NCBI GenBank assembly: GCA_038496675.1
Contig: CM076661.1
Span: forward strand, 11,074,906 to 11,138,905
Length of the DNA: 64,000 nucleotides
Reading direction: 5' to 3'
Source: Rachycentron canadum
Lineage: Eukaryota; Chordata; Actinopteri; Carangiformes; Rachycentridae
Below are positions 43,879-56,979 of the stretch, in pieces (positions within the stretch are counted from its first letter, which is position 1; each line of letters opens with the position of its first letter). A program made the translations under genes and the position numbers. The notes beneath the pieces are model-generated. The model saw only the letters and a list, made by a program, of their open reading frames with translations, did no database searches and was not told the DNA's origin.

Positions 43879-46699
43879 CAAGGTTCACACATCTGATTTA
43901 GAGAACTTAATTCACTCTGCAAACATTATTTAAAACATGAATTCCTGCAGTAACTCCGCTGACTGACACCTCCAAAGATGCTCGATTTCTCCTCAGTACT
44001 TGTTACAAAATGGCAAAAGGAGGCAGTTGGCACATAATTTCTCCAGCCATAGACTAATAGTACTGTTCTGTCAATTGTACTATTTGATGCATGTGGTCTT
44101 TATATATCAAGGATCAATAATTCTGTCACTGTTCATATTATTCTGCAAAATTTAATATCATACTCTAATTAAGAGCTGTTGCAGACAGACTGTGCAAGTA
44201 ATAATACAAATTAATTACTTCTATTTCTCATGATCACACTAATAATTATGTTTTTTTTTTAATCTTCCTCCTTATAATCTTCTTTTCAGAAGCACCTGGA
44301 TGGTGCTTTTATGTCAGTAGCTTGCTGCTTATACATGTAGCCTATTTGCATTCAGTTACGATTAGTTTCTTATCCTTGCTCTATGACCTCCAGCGTAAAC
44401 ATTAATTGTGTGGTACTTTTAGGAGTGCCGATCAGACATGGGCTCTTCAAAACATGGTGTAGCATGTTGAAATGATTTATACTCTCAAACCAAGGTTGCC
44501 CAGTGTGTGTTCTGTGTGTAATTTCTTGCTGCATGTATACAAGTGGACCATTTGCAGTGGGTGGGATAAAGGCTGATTTACTGTGTAAGGTCTTGAAGCG
44601 ATGCCACGCTGCCACGGGGAGCATGACTGACCTAGAACTTTGGATATGGATGGTGTTTGTGTATTCACAATACAATGCATGTATACTTGTGAGTGCATTC
44701 ACGTGTAGATTTATATGCTTGTTCTGCTGTAGCTTCAGTTGAAACAGTGTGTCACAAGTTATGTATCTGGTGATTCTGTGATACTCGCAGAAACGTTTAC
44801 GATGCCTTTGGTTGCCATTTCCCCATATAAATACATATGGGTACAAAAATTCTATAGTCTTCATTGCCCTTCCAAAATAATAGACTGTGATAAGATCAAA
44901 GATTTCCCAGAAACCTTGTGTCTAGCTCCATGTCAAAGCACTGGCATAACAAGACAAACAAATCTCTTCATTTCACTGCCTGAACCACAGCCCCATGGTT
45001 CACACTGCGATTAGTTCACTGTATGGTCCTGCATTCAGACAATGTTCTGTTATGTCCTTTTTTTTTCTCCTTCCTCCCTAAGCTCCTAGATCATTTCCAG
45101 GCCCTGCATCCAATAATATTTGGTGGAGCATACATACACGCTGGCATAGAGAGGTGAGTCAGTCAGTCAGTCAATCTTTCATTAGGCCTGAGGTGAACAG
45201 GGTCACATGCCACTCGTTCATAGCTCAAGACGAGCAATGCATCTGCTCTGTGGTTGATGCTTGGAATGATAATGCTCCCTCCTTTTCCTCTTATTTCTGT
45301 CTTTCTTTCTATTCCCCCCTCTCTCTCTATCTATTCCCGTATTCTATCTGTCTGTCTCTCCCTCTATCTATCTCCTCCTCTCATCAGGAGACTACAGCCG
45401 AATAGGGCAGCGGCATTGTGTGGGAGGTGATTATATGTGATCTGCCGACTCAGACTTGACCTTTTCCATGTTATCCCTCAGATTGAAACCAACACTCATG
45501 CACTCGCCTCCTCCCATGCTTCCGCTCTGTTAATGTGACTTCTTTTTTTTTTTTTTGCTGTCACTTTAATGTTTCATACATATTTCGCAGAGAAGGGACT
45601 TAAAGTAATTGCCCTGCTCCAGTCGCATTCCATGACAATTTTGCGGTTTTCAGTGTGTGTGTGTATGTCTGTCTGTCTGTGTGTGTCTGTGACCACAGCA
45701 ATTTTTTAGCAATTTAAGATTATAATTACAGGTGTGGCCATTATGAATGGACTGTTAAATTAATAAAATCTTGGCTTACGCAATAGCGAGCCAATTGGTT
45801 TGACCATAGAGGGACATCAGGAAAAGCGTCTATAAAGCAACTCAACTTTAATCAGTTAATAATATGCTGTTCAATTTTACATTGAGCAACACAGGCAACT
45901 GTTTTTAAGAACCTTAACAAATTGTTTTACCTTGGTTTTGTGTTAAACCAATAAAGCAGCACTTTAAACAACACAAGACAAGTCTGAGGACTGAGTAATT
46001 CTGAATTTGTGTTGTTAGCATAATTCAGACGGTTTGTTGAATCTTAACTGCACAGTGCATTGTTCTTTGTGCAGCTCCACCATCCAAAGCAAACGAGACC
46101 AACTTGTGTGCAATTTACTCTGTTGTCACGTAGAGATAGTGAACATACCTCTCTCTCTCTCTCTCCCTCCCTCCCTCTCTCTTTCTGCAAGCTTTGCTGT
46201 CGCAGCAGTTGCTGTCAGTTTGAGCGGTGCCTGCCCCCAAATATAATAGGGTTTTCTTGACTGCCTCCCCAGGGATTGACTGGCGGTGAAGAATTCACCA
46301 TGGCTCATTTGGAGCAGTGCAGGGACGGGCTTCATAAAACTAGCTCCTCCATGTCTCCAGGCAGGTCTGTGGCATTCCAAAGAAGGTGTTAGTTTCACTG
46401 ATAATACTTTCATGGAAAGACAGCACTTATGTTTACCACGTTGTCCAGTGTCTGTGGCTCTGTCTGTAGTGCATGGCATGAGGCTCATTAGCGCGTATAT
46501 AAAGGTTACGTGAATGCCTTTTATTAGTGGGGAAACCTGTTAAAAGTGGTGATTGACAACATTCCTGTTGCCAATAGACCAGTTTTATTTGTTTAATTTT
46601 TTTCTTTTTTTTTTTCTTTGTGTCACATTTGATATCATAAACGTTAAACAGGATTAGATTAACGTGGAAAACCAGCATGGGGGTCGGTGATTATGTGAC
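43879..46699. other. Noncoding stretch
   Basis: No gene is supported. The 164-codon minus-strand frame at 44864-44370 is the longest unbroken frame in the window. It has no recognisable domain, and other frames overlap it on the plus strand, so I do not call it. The sequence at 43880-44060 and 45730-45890 is CNE-like (the latter with the CCAATTGG palindrome at 45791-45798). There is an octamer at 44344-44351, a GTCA tetranucleotide run at 45156-45174 and a CT tract at 46149-46184. Confidence 0.55.
46149..46184. repeat. (CT)n / (CCCT)n tract
   Basis: This is a pyrimidine-only run of CT and CCCT units. Confidence 0.85.
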
Positions 46700-46985
46700 T
46701 GTAACGTAATATCTTTTAGTCTCTTCAAACTCAACCCCGAGTGGTTGCCGACAAAGGCAAGGAGCATCATAACATTGCGCCGGAACTGTGGCGAAAGGTG
46801 CCGTGTCCACCTAGGTGTCATGTTCCCACTTCCAATTAGAGTGGGGAACGATAAATAGCAGCGACTACTGCAGAGTCACTTGACCTGGGAACAAATTCAG
46901 ATTGCAGCCTTTCGCACTGCAGACAAAAGCCAGATGTTAGTGGGGTTGACCTGTCCAGTGTGAAAGGGGCTGTAGATTGTACTTC
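46700..46985. promoter_or_regulatory. CpG-containing CNE-like block with inverted motif
   Basis: CpG and GC are higher here than in the flanks. GTTCCCACT (46822-46830) and AGTGGGGAAC (46840-46849) form an inverted pair around TCCAATTAG, with one extra G in the right arm. TTCCCAC is an RBPJ-type core. An enhancer role is inference. Confidence 0.25.
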
Positions 46986-49900
46986 ATGTAAATGGTGTCT
47001 ATGAGAAACACTTGAGGTCTCAAACATTGGTTAGATTTTTTTCAACTTACTTTACATCAGCAGTGTATATTATTATTGAATTTGCTATTTTAAATGTTAA
47101 GTTAAAAAAAAGGTATAACACATTTACTTTGTTTTATTCAGGAAATAGTTCTTTGGCCTTTCACATACCTAGTGTCTCACCTGGTGCGATATTCATCAAC
47201 AGCCCACTTTCACAAATGCAAACCCACATGTTCAGGCACACAATGTGAACCACATACACACTGAAACACACACACACTCCTTTAACCACAGGCCAGTATC
47301 TGTGGTATGAGGGGTTCTTGTTGCTAGACAGCTGCATGCCTCGGCCTCTTCACAGCGGTCGACTGAGCTCCGAGGAGCTTGACAAAGAGGCTTAAAGTCC
47401 TCCCTAAGTCTCCAGCCCCTAGGTCGTCTGCATACCCCGAGCCCAGCTCTGGAAAAGGCCTGAATGCAAGTTTAGCAGCTATGGTTACACCCCGGCAGAC
47501 CCCTGCCGCCGCTCTTGCTTGCATTACCATTTTTTCCCTGGGCTACTTCAGTCTTATAGCCCAGCAACAGGTTCCTCTGGTGCTCTCCTCTTATTTCATA
47601 ACACGATGAAAGAACTGACAGACACACTGCTGCTACTGATGTGATGGACTCTAGCTTTTCCTTCTGTGTGTATGAGCATGTCGATCTGTATGTGCGTCTA
47701 TGCCTGTACCAGGCCGTGTGCGGACACTGGCGCAGTCATGTTTGACACTGATTTAAATCTGCATTCTCTCTCATTGTGTTTTTCTTTTTTGTTTGTTTTG
47801 TTTTGCTTTGCTGGAGTCCTCTTTGGCGCGAGGAAGGAGCAGCTTGTGGTAAGGAGCGTTTCTTGGCTGGTTACCTACTGTACTGCAAGTGCCTGTGACA
47901 CAGCCTCTGTGAAGAGACTGGAGGGTCTATTATGGATATAGACAATATATCATCAACCATATCCACCCTGTCTGGGGGCACAGACACAAGAGGGTAGATG
48001 AGGGAGAAGGGATTGGCGTGCGTGCAGGCAGGCATGTAGGCCCATTCCATAAATGCACCACATATAAAGGCAGAAGTAGAACAAACGCAGAGGCAATGAG
48101 AAACTACAGCAGGCATTTTGGTAAATGAGGGAGGCATGTGTATATGTGCATGTATGTGCGTGTGTACATGTGTTCCATACTGGACTGGTTTGTACCTGTG
48201 TGCATGTCAATTGTGAGTGTGTGCCTGTGTGGGAGGCGGTATTCAATGTCGGCAGCTGGAAGTACTCAAGCTGCTGCTGCTGCAGAGAGAGAGAGCAAGA
48301 GAGAGAGAGAATGAAAGAGAAGAGACGCCTGCACAAGAAAGAGAGGCTAAGAGAGGTACCAGCACAGGCTCCCTCTTTACAGGGGCTGAGCTCTTGCAGA
48401 GTGAAAGCCCCTATAGAAAGAAAGCAGGGTCATCTCAACAGTGCAGCGGCCTCGCACACACACAAGCACACGCTCCCGCACGCACGCCGCACATGCTGGA
48501 GCAGAACAACACCAGGGCCAGCGTGAGTGCAGTGAGTGCACAGCAGTCCTCCTCAGGAAGCGGGTCTTGTTTAGACTTACAGCTATGTGCAAAGAATAAT
48601 AAGGACCAGGACAATGTTGGTACAGACATGCAACACTCCCCCGTCAGCCTTTTATGTCTGCAGAATCTCCCTCTTCACTTGGACAGATACTCCCTTTGTG
48701 CAATATTGTAGATGAAAGAGGATTAGGCATACCTATGTTATGGTCAGTGCCGAGGCTCCCACCCAGCGATGCCAAAACAGTCAGATGAAAGATTTTGTGG
48801 TTTTTAGAAACTCACTGCAGGTATTTTGCCATGCTCCTTCTGGAAGTTATTCAAGTTCACGTCCTTTCTTTCTCCCTCACTGTCATTCCCTCGTTTTTCC
48901 TTCCTCCTTTTTTCTGAAGAAAGGTAATGAAGGGGAACCAAGCTACTCGGCTTAGAAGTGCCAAGCCTGTGATTTTCACTGTGAAGTGTTAAAAGTTACA
49001 GTGCACAGCTGAACTTGTATATTCAAGCATTTGGCAGAGTTACAGCTCCCCAACTAAGCCACATGTTTCAAAGTTTCAAACTTCACAGCAAAATGAACAG
49101 GTGTCTCAGACAAGGTTTCTGTTCCTCTTGGAAAAATATGTTTGTGTATGTGCTTTGTGTGTACGTACTGACCTCCTCTTCTCTCTGTCACATTAAAACA
49201 GGCCAGTCAGGCTTAGGCCCTTTTTTTCTTCCTCTTTACACGGATCTTCACTGTAATGGACACCTCTAGTTTTGTGGAGGGGGAAATACAGTCCTGTACT
49301 TTGTGCTTCTCCCTGACAGAAACATCAGTGAATCAACCCAGCGATTTCAGTGGGTCATTCCGGAAGATTCTGTTACCTTTCAACAAGCAGAGTGGGCCCC
49401 CAGGCTGAGGCCAGGGAGAGGCCAGGGAAATATAGGGAGACGGAGAGAAAAGAAATGCGCAGACCAAAGCGGAGATGGACAGATCCTGATCAAGCTTGAG
49501 AAAGAAGGAAACAAAAAGAAGAAACAAGGCCGGAGTGTAACTCAGAAGGCTTAAAGATAGAATGAGAGTGTGACGGGGCAAGAGGAAAGATCTTGAGACA
49601 GAGTGAGGGTGTGAGAGTACTCAACACAGTAGAAATCCTCGAGTTCATACCGTGTTCCAATCAAAGTCCATTGACCTGGCAGGCCTGTGACAAATTATCC
49701 CAGCGGCTCTACATATGACTCAATCAGCATGGCGGATAGCTTTCTGATGAGCAAAAGGTCTCCTAGTATATCAGCCAAATCACCCCCTGATGACTGCATC
49801 AACATGCAGCCTACGCCTTTCTAAGTGGAAGGCAAAGTGAGATCTTGAAATCAACTCTCACAAAGGCACCTGTTGTTTAAAGAGCACCTTTACACCCATG

Positions 49901-50091
49901 ATGCACTTCACTCTTTTGTCACTTCTCCACAAGAGTTCAAAAGACAGAGGTGCATAATGTTCAAGCTGTGGCATCCTTCAAATAGAACACACACCTTCAA
50001 ATTGACGACCAGGGACGTATAAAGAACACGTATAAATTAGATGAGAAAACTAAGCAGTAGAAAGAATTATCATACGTAAACACAAGACAAA
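46986..50091. other. Noncoding stretch
   Basis: No gene is supported. The region 47330-47600 has raised GC, with opposite overlapping frames of 68 and 76 codons and no domain. A GA-rich run at 48284-48350 ends at a GAGAG-GTACCA donor-like string, but there is no further support for an exon. The remainder is ordinary sequence. Confidence 0.55.
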
Positions 50092-50441
50092 AATATCCTC
50101 CTCTATAGGCACGGCGAACAGGCACTGGCTGGTGAGAAACAGCAGCTGTGCGCTTCAGTTTGAACCTCTGTTAGCTGTCCATTACATAATGTCTAGATTG
50201 AATGGATATTGGATGCCACCACATCAAGCAGAGGCCCATCTGCGGCTGCTGGGTGGGTACACACCAATCACACATGAGAGACAAGCCAGCGGACACCTGA
50301 TATGCCGCTGAAGGCAAGTGAATGGATTTACTCTCTAGGAGCCAACAGACCTCGCAGAGCTCTGAGCCATGAGTAGTGAACATCTAAAGGCCCACCTCTC
50401 CTCTTGTAATTGAAAGTGCACTCACTAGCAGAGCAGCAAGA

Positions 50442-50540
<99 letters not shown>
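50092..50540. repeat. First copy of duplicated 450-bp block
   Basis: Bases 50092-50442 are identical, as far as I can read, to 50542-50892. They are followed by about 41 TG units (50443-50525) and a short TA run to 50540, then a single N. The exact 450-base offset and the lone N indicate that this is probably the same locus assembled twice. Confidence 0.9.
50443..50540. repeat. (TG)n(TA)n microsatellite, first copy
   Basis: About 82 bp of TG pass into about 16 bp of TA and stop at the N at 50541. Confidence 0.95.
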
Positions 50541-50541
50541 N
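50541..50541. other. Single N (assembly join)
   Basis: One undetermined base stands exactly at the boundary of the two identical blocks. Confidence 0.95.
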
Positions 50542-50992
<451 letters not shown>

Positions 50993-52437
50993 TTGAGAGA
51001 TTCTCCCGGGAGGGTGTCTATGGGGCGTTTCATTTTAAGTTGCTATCTCTCACATGGGCAAACTAATCAGAGAGACAGATGAAAGGTGGGGGCCAGAGGA
51101 GGGGTCAGCTACTCAGTGATGGCTTCCTCTGATGGCTGGGTGACCCCTCACCCCTGCTAGAGGATCCTGGGTACGGGATAAGCCATGTGTGATGATGAAA
51201 CTCAGAATGCTAGCTCCTGGGACTGTGATGACTTAACCCAACCTTCACATAGCGTCTGCATGTTTGAAACTGTATTGATACAAATTTATTTGTTTGCTTC
51301 AAAAATTGCCGAGTTGTTGCCTTGTGCCAGTTCGATATCTATTTAATGCATTTGATCTTAAGCACTGGTGAAGATCAGGAAAGCACAAACAGGAGCTAGA
51401 CATTTCCATGTTTCCCATTTAGGCTTGTTTGGTGTAATGAAGTTCCCGTCTGCCTTCAAAGCTGAGATGTAGTCATCCATTTATACATTTATAATTGGAC
51501 ATGTTGCATAAACCAGATTCCTGTGCTCAATGGAGCCTTTCATTGCACACTAATCAGACAAGATACCGCCAGACAAAAGCTATATTTACTTGCATCACGT
51601 TAGAACAAGCCCCACTTGAAACAAACTACTCTTACATTTTGGATTAGGTGTCGGTGTACAGCAGCAAACAACAACAGCCCGGGTCAGGAAGTTCAGCGCC
51701 ATGTAAAAGTTTACTGTCGCAGTATCGTCTCCTTGTTGCTGGTCAAATGAACCGCGTTATTTATACAGCTAAAGCTCTGTGGCAGAGGAGTTGTAAAAAG
51801 TAAAGAGGAAGCCCCCCCCACCCCACAGAACCAAAAGCGGATTTTCACTGACTTTCTTCTCTGTGTGGAAGCAGTATGAACTTAAAGCTCAGCGGAGAGG
51901 ATATTAGACTGTTTATGGTTTATTAATTGTGTCTTAGGGAGTGGCAGTCCAAGCGCGACCTGCTGTTAACTACCATATAAAACATCCACATGTTCGCAAC
52001 ATCTGGGGCCTTCTAAGTAAACAATACAATGAAATATACTTTCTACATACAACATTTTTTTGGCTCAACCAGAAGGCACGTCTGCCTCTGCAGCTGCTTG
52101 GCCTTTTTTAACTCCCTTAGTCGTGTCGGCACAAGTCCACTGTCAGGGAGCAGTGCCAAAAACGACCACTGTGTTCAATTATATTTCAGTAATTGTGTGT
52201 GATACACATTAATCAAATCTAATAATCACTTTTCAACGGCATATGGTTAGCAGCACTGTACTGTCATGTGGAAAATATCAGCAAAATACCTTGGTGTGCG
52301 ACTAAGTATTCTGAACTTAAAAATACATTAAGTTAAAATGTCATAATCAAGTTCATAATTAGCATAAATATAATTTCAATGCCAGCTGAGGCTTACAGAT
52401 GCAAACCAGAATAGTAAACAGTTGGATGAGATGTATG

Positions 52438-52465
52438 CGTGTGTGTGCGTGTGTGTGTGTGTGTG
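52438..52465. repeat. (GT)n microsatellite
   Basis: GT repeat with two GCGT interruptions. Confidence 0.9.
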
Positions 52466-52609
52466 GCATAAAACTCAGAGGTGGAATTAAAATCTGATGT
52501 CATTAAAGTCTGGCAGAGTATCACATTATTTACATGATGTAACCTTCCCCTGCCAGGATGTGTCACTCAGGCCTCCATCTGCTGTGAGTGCGGCACTGAG
52601 CAGAGTGTG

Positions 52610-52636
52610 GTGTGTGTGTGTGTGTGTGTGTGTGTG
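52610..52636. repeat. (GT)n microsatellite
   Basis: Pure GT repeat of about 13 units. Confidence 0.92.
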
Positions 52637-52855
52637 GGCACCAAGGTACTTCAGCAGGCCTCTCATATGTGACCCAAGTGATGGCCTAAAGCTGTCACAG
52701 CTCTTTCCTGTGGGAAGAAGATGATAGCTAAACAACTGATTATTTGTTCCAGTCACCCAGAAATACTACTGATAATATCTCGCTGCCAATATAAAGTAGT
52801 ACAAGAGGTGTATATGCACTTGCATGGGAAATAAGCTGCGATGCCACATATCTTC

Positions 52856-52867
52856 AGAACATGTTCT
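52856..52867. promoter_or_regulatory. p53-family half-site palindrome
   Basis: AGAACATGTTCT is the same 12-bp palindrome as at 19332-19343 and contains the p53-type decamer GAACATGTTC. It is a single half-site only. Confidence 0.25.
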
Positions 52868-53990
52868 CTCACTTCTACTGTAATGCAGAGTGAGGTCTCT
52901 GAAGAATAGAGTTTAATATGGTTAATACATTAAGGCTGATTGTATTAGACTGATTTAGAATTTCAAAGGATTGAGTTTTTTTGCAACTGTGAAAAATATG
53001 AGTCCAGAGGCATTTATGAATTGACTAAGACTTCATCTGTCAGAGCTTTGATGTTTTCCTCATTTTTTTGTCTGTATTATCATTTAATTGGTGCATGAAT
53101 AGGCTTCTTCATTGAGAACACCTGTGCAGCAGTTAAAATAAGCAGGCCAATCTAATACTTCTACCATACCATGTCTATCTTTGAGCTTCTTCTGTTCCAA
53201 TATAATCAAACAGGAAGGCACACATTTCCTGTCTTTGGCCTACATGGACTGGAAGGTAACCAATATACATGCTCACACTGCTTTTTTTCTCATCTTCCCT
53301 CACTGTCTCCTGCTTACACACTCTGTCTCTCTCATTCTCTCTGACTTTGTGAGGTATGTTTCTGTAAGAGTGTGCTCACATTTAAAAAAAAAAAAGACAG
53401 CAAAGTTTGTCAGAGCTTTGAGCTTTCCCTTGATCTGGATACAAAGCTGTGAGTCGTGTTGGTTCACGTTTGGTTTCCACTGCAGCTCAAAGAGCTAATT
53501 GTGTGCTGCAACATCACAGTGTGACACAACGACTGACTAATGCATTAGCCATCGTTGTGTTTAATAGAGAGACACACACACACGCATGTGCACGCAGAAT
53601 GCCCAGCGCCGCTCATAACACACCTAACCCTTGTGATGAAGCCATGGGAGCCTTGTCGTGGCTGCTCACTTGTTTTGATGGTGGTCGGTGTCACGGCTGG
53701 TTCACATGTTGTTTTGATCCCTGCTGTCAGAGCCCAGTGAGCTCACACAGACACAGCTGGCTTGGGTGGAGCCGCCAGGGTTACATAGGGAGTTGAAGGA
53801 CATGGATCCTTGCCAACACATTTCATACATAGCGCATATCTTGCAAGTGCAGCTGAGAATTAGAGATAGGGGATCCTCGCCCCTCGCTGCCCACCCTACC
53901 ATCTGCCCGCCTGGGGCAGGGGACCCTGTAGCTTAGCTTCCATATTACCAGGCATGACAGCCCTGCCCTCAATCAACCTCTCATACACAC

Positions 53991-54061
53991 CTTCTCTTCT
54001 CTTCTCTTCTCTTCTCTTCTCTTCTCTTCTCTTCTCTTCTCTTCTCTTCTCTTCTCTTCTC
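53991..54061. repeat. (CTTCT)14 pentanucleotide repeat
   Basis: Fourteen perfect tandem copies of a five-base unit cover 70 bp. They are all pyrimidine on the plus strand, so the tract can adopt triplex (H-DNA) structure. Its purity suggests recent expansion. Confidence 0.97.
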
Positions 54062-54250
54062 CCTTACAATTTTAATGACAGGACTATGTTAGTGTGAAAC
54101 TTGCTTCTTCTTAATGTCAGTGTAAATGAGAGATTACTGGCCTTTAACAGCAGCAAAGAGGGAGGACATTATTTTCCTCTCGCCATCTAATTTGGTTCTT
54201 GCTCGGAGGGGATTGCAAGGCCAGCAAAGGTTAGGTCTCGGCAATGGCGG

Positions 54251-54269
54251 GTGTGTGTGTGTGTGTGTA
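54251..54269. repeat. (GT)n microsatellite
   Basis: Pure GT repeat of about nine units. Confidence 0.88.
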
Positions 54270-55087
54270 GATTCTGGCGAATGTGTGTCAGTGTGTGGTT
54301 GAGTGTCTCAGTGGAGGTTACAGGTCTCCAAGTGGATATAATTAGAAACTTCCGTGCAGCTTTTAGAAAAATAGTCAGCTTCCCCTTGCTTGTTTTCCTT
54401 TCACCATTTATCTCTTCTCTAGTGACACGATCAGGGAGTTAACCGCTATGTCCAACTTTGTGCCTCAACTTGCCCTTGTTTTTCTCTACTGGTGTAAATC
54501 TCACATCCTGCTCCCCATCAGCCAAATAAAACAGCAGGACTGGAGAGAACACATGGAGGGGAATCCCGAGAATCAGCGCGCATGAAGCCTCAAATATCCT
54601 TATTCCTCTTATGAGGAGTACAGAGAGTTGAGATAACTCCCTAGCAATTGTACAGCAGTCATTTAATGACTTAAACTTAGTTATATCAACAAAGGAAGTC
54701 AAACGGAGAGAAATTCTCGGGACTAATATTTTGGCACCACTTTTTGCTTAAATTAGACATTTCCTCCGGTCATGTCTCTGAAGTTGAGTAGTAGGTTGGG
54801 CGCAGTGCATTTCATAAATCATCACTATAATCTCTCAGATGTGAAGATACTGCACATCAGGTCAGTCTTGCCGACATGAAAGCCCCTGCGCATTTAGGAC
54901 GAATGACAGTTATTAGTAGAAAGCTGTTGGCAGATAACTAAGTGAGAATTCTTCAGTGCCTTTCATCCTCCTACAATCTGCTATAAATAATGGCAGGTTA
55001 CTGAGGATAGGCTGAAAGACTCATACACCTTCTCCTTGCTGCCACTGGCCTGCTTCTTCTCCTATAGCTGTCACAGAGGGCTTAGGA

Positions 55088-55131
55088 CGCACACGCACAC
55101 ACCCACATCCACACCCACACACACATACACA
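55088..55131. repeat. Imperfect (CA)n microsatellite
   Basis: CA units are interrupted by CC and AT pairs. Confidence 0.8.
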
Positions 55132-56011
55132 CTGTCTCATATTGTCTAAGCCACAAGTGAAGGCTGTGCTAGATCCAGAGCAACAGTCAGCTCATGACAC
55201 CTGCTGATGTTAAATATCCCCACTGACCCATACTCAGAGGAGAAAGGGTGTTTTCTCTCCTCTTCATAGCTTTGTGTTGCACCTTAATATAGCTAATTAA
55301 ACGTTTTAATCAAGGATAGCTTTGTATTGATCTTAATCCATGCTGGGGGGGGGGGTTGAGCGTTAACTATACTGCTCTGATTATTCCTGCTTCACTAGAG
55401 CTGTCACTCACCCTCCCAATGATCCCATCAACTCTCCCTCCTGCCACTGTCAAGACAGCGGGGCAGTAAAAACAATGAGTTGAGGCCATCCTGGACTTAT
55501 AATTAATCTCTTGTTCACTTCTATTGACACGTCCACTCTTTGATTAAATAATTACCTAAGTGCCATAAGCCACAGTGATTGAGTCATAATCCTGAATAAG
55601 CTGTAACCAACTATGGTCACCTCCTTCGCTACGATTAGCTCATCGTTTGCTCGGCTGCCAGAGCAGCAGCCCCCCCATCTGTTGTGCTCTGGTTCCGTGA
55701 CAGCAGTTTTGGGTTTTGGGTGTTTATGGAGCTTGGTAACAGGTTCTCACTTGACTCTCAGTACAGTTAGTTGGAGTGTGTGCAGGTACAGACACGTGCA
55801 CACACATATGCCCATGTATGCAAATACACTCATACGCATGTCTGCACATTCTGACAAGTGCAGTTTCTCATATTAGACCACCACACCTCACACACCCCCA
55901 CACACTTCTTTTCACACATGCACTTGCAAACACATGCATGTCTGCCCACCTGCCCACCCAGCACTCCCACAAAACACACATAAACAGCCTGGCATCTGTC
56001 ACAGGAGTGGG

Positions 56012-56012
<1 letters not shown>

Positions 56013-56084
<72 letters not shown>
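56013..56084. repeat. (CA)36 microsatellite
   Basis: A pure CA array of about 72 bp passes into CAAA and AGCACACC variants to about 56120. Confidence 0.97.
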
Positions 56085-56088
<4 letters not shown>

Positions 56089-56979
56089 AACACAAGCACA
56101 CCCAGACACACAAACACAGTCCTGTTGTCTGCAGCGAGTGTACCCTTTTGACCCTTTGACAGGTACACGGAGGATCTCAAAGTGAGAGTAGAAGCCTCAG
56201 AGCAGGTCTACAAGTCAGAGATGTGCCCTCTCCATAGGTAGCTGTCGAACTCCTCAGGGCTCCAGGGGACGGCAGTGCCTCTCCCAGGAAGCCATAACTC
56301 TCCTCTCAGGAAGTGAGGTGTGTCTGCAGCGTTATCTACATCTGTCTGGGAGAGAAGCAGGAGGACAAGAGGTCAGACAAGAATGGGACCACTTATATCA
56401 TGTTTTATGTATGACGTGTGGCATGTGTTTGAATATTTACATGTGTCTGAAGGTGATGCAAATAGAAAGGAAAAAAGAGGAAGTTCAGAGAACTGTGCTT
56501 CCTTTGTCAACAAAGACACTCTGTAAACACTTGAGCATGATGCAATTCCAGAGCTGCACCAGTAACACCCACAGTGCATATCATCTATTGATCAGAACTA
56601 CACTGGCATATATTAAGGTTTTCAAAATCAGTGATCGAGTCTCAACTGAATATTCAATCAACTATGTTCTGAAAACTGATTGCAGACTTGATAAACAGAT
56701 TTTCAGGAATTTTCACATTTTGTTGCAGTGGATTTTTCCATCATCTCATATTCTTTCACAACAGCTGTGACCTTCAAATGTGAACATTGATCTCAACATT
56801 CCTTCGTCCTGATTCCTGATGGTTTTTTGAATTCCCTCTGGTCCGAGGTATGTTGAACGACCCCTGAAATAACACGTTTGAAGAATATAAATGATCAGCC
56901 CCCACAAAGTCAAGTTGAAAGCTTTGGGGGTGATCCACGTGAACTCTTCGAACACTCCCAGGCATATAATTAAAAGGTA
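56085..56979. other. Noncoding stretch
   Basis: No gene is supported. A 150-codon frame at 56318-56770 is unrecognisable and overlaps other frames. CCAGGGGACGGCAG at 56262-56275 is a weak CTCF-like match (11 of 14). There is an octamer at 56456-56463. Confidence 0.55.

Larger units (their letters stand above)
54062..56011. other. Noncoding stretch
   Basis: No gene is supported. There are a GT tract at 54251-54269, CA-rich sequence at 55088-55131, a G11 run at 55345-55355, and an octamer in CA-rich context at 55818-55825. Confidence 0.6.

Noticed and set aside
44370..44864. 164-codon minus-strand frame, the longest unbroken frame in the window
   Set aside because: There is no recognisable domain, no splice or promoter context, and overlapping open frames on both strands. 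The length is within what a 64-kb AT-rich sequence can give by chance.
47324..47609. Opposed 68- and 76-codon frames in a GC-richer patch
   Set aside because: Antisense overlapping frames with no domain are typical of GC-rich noncoding sequence.
48284..48357. GA-rich leader-like stretch ending in a GAGAG/GTACCA donor
   Set aside because: The donor is weak, there is no core promoter upstream, and the GA repeat explains the appearance.
56318..56770. 150-codon plus-strand frame
   Set aside because: The residue pattern matches no family that I know, two other frames overlap it, and there is no credible exon boundary.
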